From the NCBI GenBank assembly GCA_945872375.1, contig CAMBYR010000147.1:1-5817 (forward strand): 5,817 bases of DNA, written 5' to 3'. The position numbers were made by a program, and so were the translations under genes. Below are positions 3,661-5,817 of the stretch, in pieces. The DNA is from an uncultured Blautia sp. (GTDB lineage: Bacteria > Bacillota > Clostridia > Lachnospirales > Lachnospiraceae). Within the stretch, counting starts at the first letter, position 1; every line of letters starts with the position of its first letter. The notes under the pieces are model-generated. The model did no database searches. It was not told the DNA's origin and was given only the letters and a program-made list of their open reading frames with translations.

Positions 3661-5817
3661 TCGTTTCAGCATTTTTTCCAGAGTCTCTTCCAGAACAGTC
3701 ACATTCACCGGCTTTTCCAGATATCCGTCCATACCGGATTCCAGAATTCTTTCCTGGTCCTCCTGCATGGTATTGGCTGTCAGTGCGAAGATCGGAATCG
3801 TAACCGCATCCAGCCTCCCAAGATTCCGGATGGCTCTGGCTGCCTGATATCCGTCCATCACCGGCATGTTGATATCCATCAGGATTCCATCGTAAAAATG
3901 GATATCCGACTTTTTAAACAACTCCACCGCTTTTTTCCCGTCTTCCGCCCAGGCAACCTGAATTCCCATGTCCTCCAGCAGCCTTCGAAGCACTTCCATG
4001 TTCAGTGCCACATCCTCTGCCGCCAGAATTCTTTTCCCCTGGAACTTCTTTTTCTCTTTTTCGGAGTATGTTCCCTCTGTTTCATTGCCTGCCGCAATGC
4101 TGTTCAGTACAGAAATCAGACTGCTTTCAAAGATAGGTCTGGAAATGCAGAAAGCTCTTTTTCCTTCCCTGATTTCTACCGTATCATAAGCTGCCGCCAC
4201 AGGAACAGGCGCCTGATCCCCAAATATTTCCTCCATCTGGTCGATCAGCATGCCCGTTTCCTGGTCGTCATAGCTTAATAGACACACCGGAAAAGGAGTT
4301 CCCGCAGACTCAGCCTCACCAAGCAGATCAAAAAACTCCTCCTCCGACCGCGTCACCACCATTTTCTCTTTCAGGAATTCTGAAAACAGGCCTGCACAAA
4401 AATCTTCATCTTTCCGCAGACACAAAATCTTCCAGCCTTCCGGAAATTTTATCTCCGGAAGCTCCTGGCTGCATCGTCCAAAAGGAAGCTCTGCCATAAA
4501 TGTGGTTCCTTTTCCCTTCTCACTGACAAAATCGATCTGTCCGCCCATGATTTCCAGAAGCTTTGACGTAATGGAAAGTCCCAGTCCGCTTCCTCCATAT
4601 TTTCCGGCGACAGAAGCATTCTCCTGTTCAAAAGGCTGAAACAGACGCTTCTGCATCTCTTCACTCATCCCACATCCGGTATCCTTTACGGTAAAACGAA
4701 TCCGAACCGTTTCCGCATCTGCAGAAAGCTGTCTGATCTCCAGAAAAACACTTCCCCCCGGGGGCGTGAATTTCAGCGCATTAGACAAAAGATTCATCAG
4801 GATCTGACTGGTGCGAAGCGAATCTCCCTCCAGCCATTCCTCTGAAAGATCCTGCAGCTTTACACGGAAATTCAGATTTTTCTGCCGGGCCTGCTGGTAG
4901 AACATCCCTGTAAGCTCGCCAAGCTTTTCACCCAGACAAAAACGTGTTTTTTCTATTTTCAGCTTTCCGTTTTCCACGGCAGACATATCCAGAATATCAT
5001 TCAGAAGAGTCAGCAGAAGCTTCGAACTTCCTTCTATCTTTGCCAGATATTCCTTCACCCTTTCCGGATGATCCGCATCCTTTCTGGCAATCCCGGCAAG
5101 GCCGATGATCGCATTCATGGGAGTACGTATTTCATGGCTTGTCTGGGCAAGGAACCGGCTTTTTGCCCCGTTGGCCTCCTCAGCTTCTGCTACGGCTTTC
5201 GCAAGGAGCCTGTTCTTTTCTGCGAGCTGCCTGCTTTTTTCGCGCTGAAGCAGCCAGAAAAGCACAAGAAGCCCCAGAACAGATCCCAGAAGGATCGAAG
5301 TCAGAACCTTTCCATATTGTTCCCACAGCGATTTTTGCGGATTAACAATAATGGCATCCATCGGGATCAGGCTTTTCGGGATTTCAAATTTCCGGACAAC
5401 TTCCCAGTCCACGCAGAATCCGTTGGGACTGTCCGTACATACCGGAATGTCTTCCGGCGCTGTTCCCCCGAAAATATCCATGACCATCCGGCCGGCGATC
5501 TCACCTGACTTTTCATGAAGCACCACATTTCCGCCCAGCACGCCTTCACCGATTCCTGCCTGTACAAAACGGAGTACCGGCACACGTGCATATTCTTCAA
5601 ACATTTTGCAGACCTGATCATTGGTATACACATTTTCGTCCACATCTTCCGACATAATGAGATAAAGAAGGATCGTATCATTCTTCACGGCAGAGACTGC
5701 CTCCACCAGTTCGTCCCAGGTCATCTCGGATGCATTCAGCACAGAAAATTCCAGCTGCGGATAAAGTGCCTCCTGCTGATAAAACTGCTGCTGTTCTCCC
5801 TTTCCTGTTACCGTGTC
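3640..5817 (-). CDS. Hybrid sensor histidine kinase with ABC substrate-binding-like sensor domain (N-terminus outside window)
   Basis: The frame is open to the window edge, giving 725 codons; a GTG at 5742 is internal, because the 25 codons before it continue the domain. Numbering from that GTG: residues 1-140 are the second lobe of an ABC_sub_bind (COG2984-like) domain, with the GVLGGNVV, G..AG, APEDIPV and FCVDWEVVRKFEIP pattern; a membrane helix lies at about 146-165; a short coiled linker follows at 168-193. HisKA has phospho-acceptor His203 in TSHEIRTPMN. HATPase_c has the N-box NLLSNALKF (317-325), G1 DTGCGM (354-359), F-box FQPFEQ (368-373) and G2 GGSGLGL (383-389). A degenerate receiver spans about 437-550. 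The last domain (570-692) is an intact receiver with Glu576/Asp577, phospho-acceptor Asp623 in LMDINMP, Thr655 and Lys677. It should sense a small extracellular ligand and pass phosphate His203 to Asp623, then probably to a separate phosphotransfer protein. No output domain or cognate regulator is in view. Confidence 0.93.
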   Translation of the reverse strand, partial: DTVTGKGEQQQFYQQEALYPQLEFSVLNASEMTWDELVEAVSAVKNDTILLYLIMSEDVDENVYTNDQVCKMFEEYARVPVLRFVQAGIGEGVLGGNVVLHEKSGEIAGRMVMDIFGGTAPEDIPVCTDSPNGFCVDWEVVRKFEIPKSLIPMDAIIVNPQKSLWEQYGKVLTSILLGSVLGLLVLFWLLQREKSRQLAEKNRLLAKAVAEAEEANGAKSRFLAQTSHEIRTPMNAIIGLAGIARKDADHPERVKEYLAKIEGSSKLLLTLLNDILDMSAVENGKLKIEKTRFCLGEKLGELTGMFYQQARQKNLNFRVKLQDLSEEWLEGDSLRTSQILMNLLSNALKFTPPGGSVFLEIRQLSADAETVRIRFTVKDTGCGMSEEMQKRLFQPFEQENASVAGKYGGSGLGLSITSKLLEIMGGQIDFVSEKGKGTTFMAELPFGRCSQELPEIKFPEGWKILCLRKDEDFCAGLFSEFLKEKMVVTRSEEEFFDLLGEAESAGTPFPVCLLSYDDQETGMLIDQMEEIFGDQAPVPVAAAYDTVEIREGKRAFCISRPIFESSLISVLNSIAAGNETEGTYSEKEKKKFQGKRILAAEDVALNMEVLRRLLEDMGIQVAWAEDGKKAVELFKKSDIHFYDGILMDINMPVMDGYQAARAIRNLGRLDAVTIPIFALTANTMQEDQERILESGMDGYLEKPVNVTVLEETLEKMLKRKKGTCL

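Noticed and set aside
5740..5742. GTG as the true start of the kinase
   Set aside because: No Shine-Dalgarno precedes it. The 25 codons upstream stay open and continue the sensor domain, and the first lobe of that domain would otherwise be missing.

Overview
The window looks like chromosomal DNA from a Gram-positive, low-to-moderate GC Firmicute, most likely a clostridial gut anaerobe of the Lachnospiraceae type. The reasons are strong AGGAGG-type ribosome binding sites, the TATAAT-type -10 boxes, the family make-up of the proteins, and a histidine kinase with an ABC substrate-binding-like sensor of a kind I associate with Clostridia. The assignment comes from general familiarity, not from a database search.

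Layout. (1) Positions 1-1103, minus strand: a multi-spanning membrane protein of the lysylphosphatidylglycerol synthase transmembrane (UPF0104/YbhN-like) family. Seventeen bases downstream is the first 19 codons of a second gene that resembles a CDP-alcohol phosphatidyltransferase (phosphatidylserine synthase type). The pair suggests envelope lipid metabolism. (2) Positions 1104-1226: a divergent promoter region. (3) Positions 1227-2781, plus strand: a two-gene operon with an 8-base overlap, encoding the ATPase and permease of a nitrate/sulfonate/taurine-type ABC importer. No substrate-binding protein gene is in the window, and a hairpin closes the operon. (4) Positions 2955-3431, plus strand: a small, very acidic, proline-rich protein with one N-terminal membrane anchor, under its own promoter; function unknown. 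(5) Positions 3441-3585: a non-coding 145-base element with 11-base perfect terminal inverted repeats, flanked by an exact 8-base direct repeat. This is the signature of a MITE-like mobile element, and it contains two strong internal hairpins. (6) Positions 3621-3660: a bidirectional hairpin terminator between convergent genes; it contains the stop codon of the kinase gene. (7) Positions 3640-5817, minus strand: a large hybrid sensor histidine kinase, cut by the window edge at its N-terminus. It has an extracellular ABC_sub_bind-like domain, one membrane segment, HisKA, HATPase_c, a degenerate receiver and an intact receiver.

The genes form four independent transcription units: lipid/flippase, ABC importer, small acidic protein, kinase. 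Nothing in the sequence proves that the kinase regulates the importer. The most noteworthy items are the fresh-looking MITE insertion just after the acidic-protein gene, the kinase architecture with its dead receiver, and the importer without a local binding protein.
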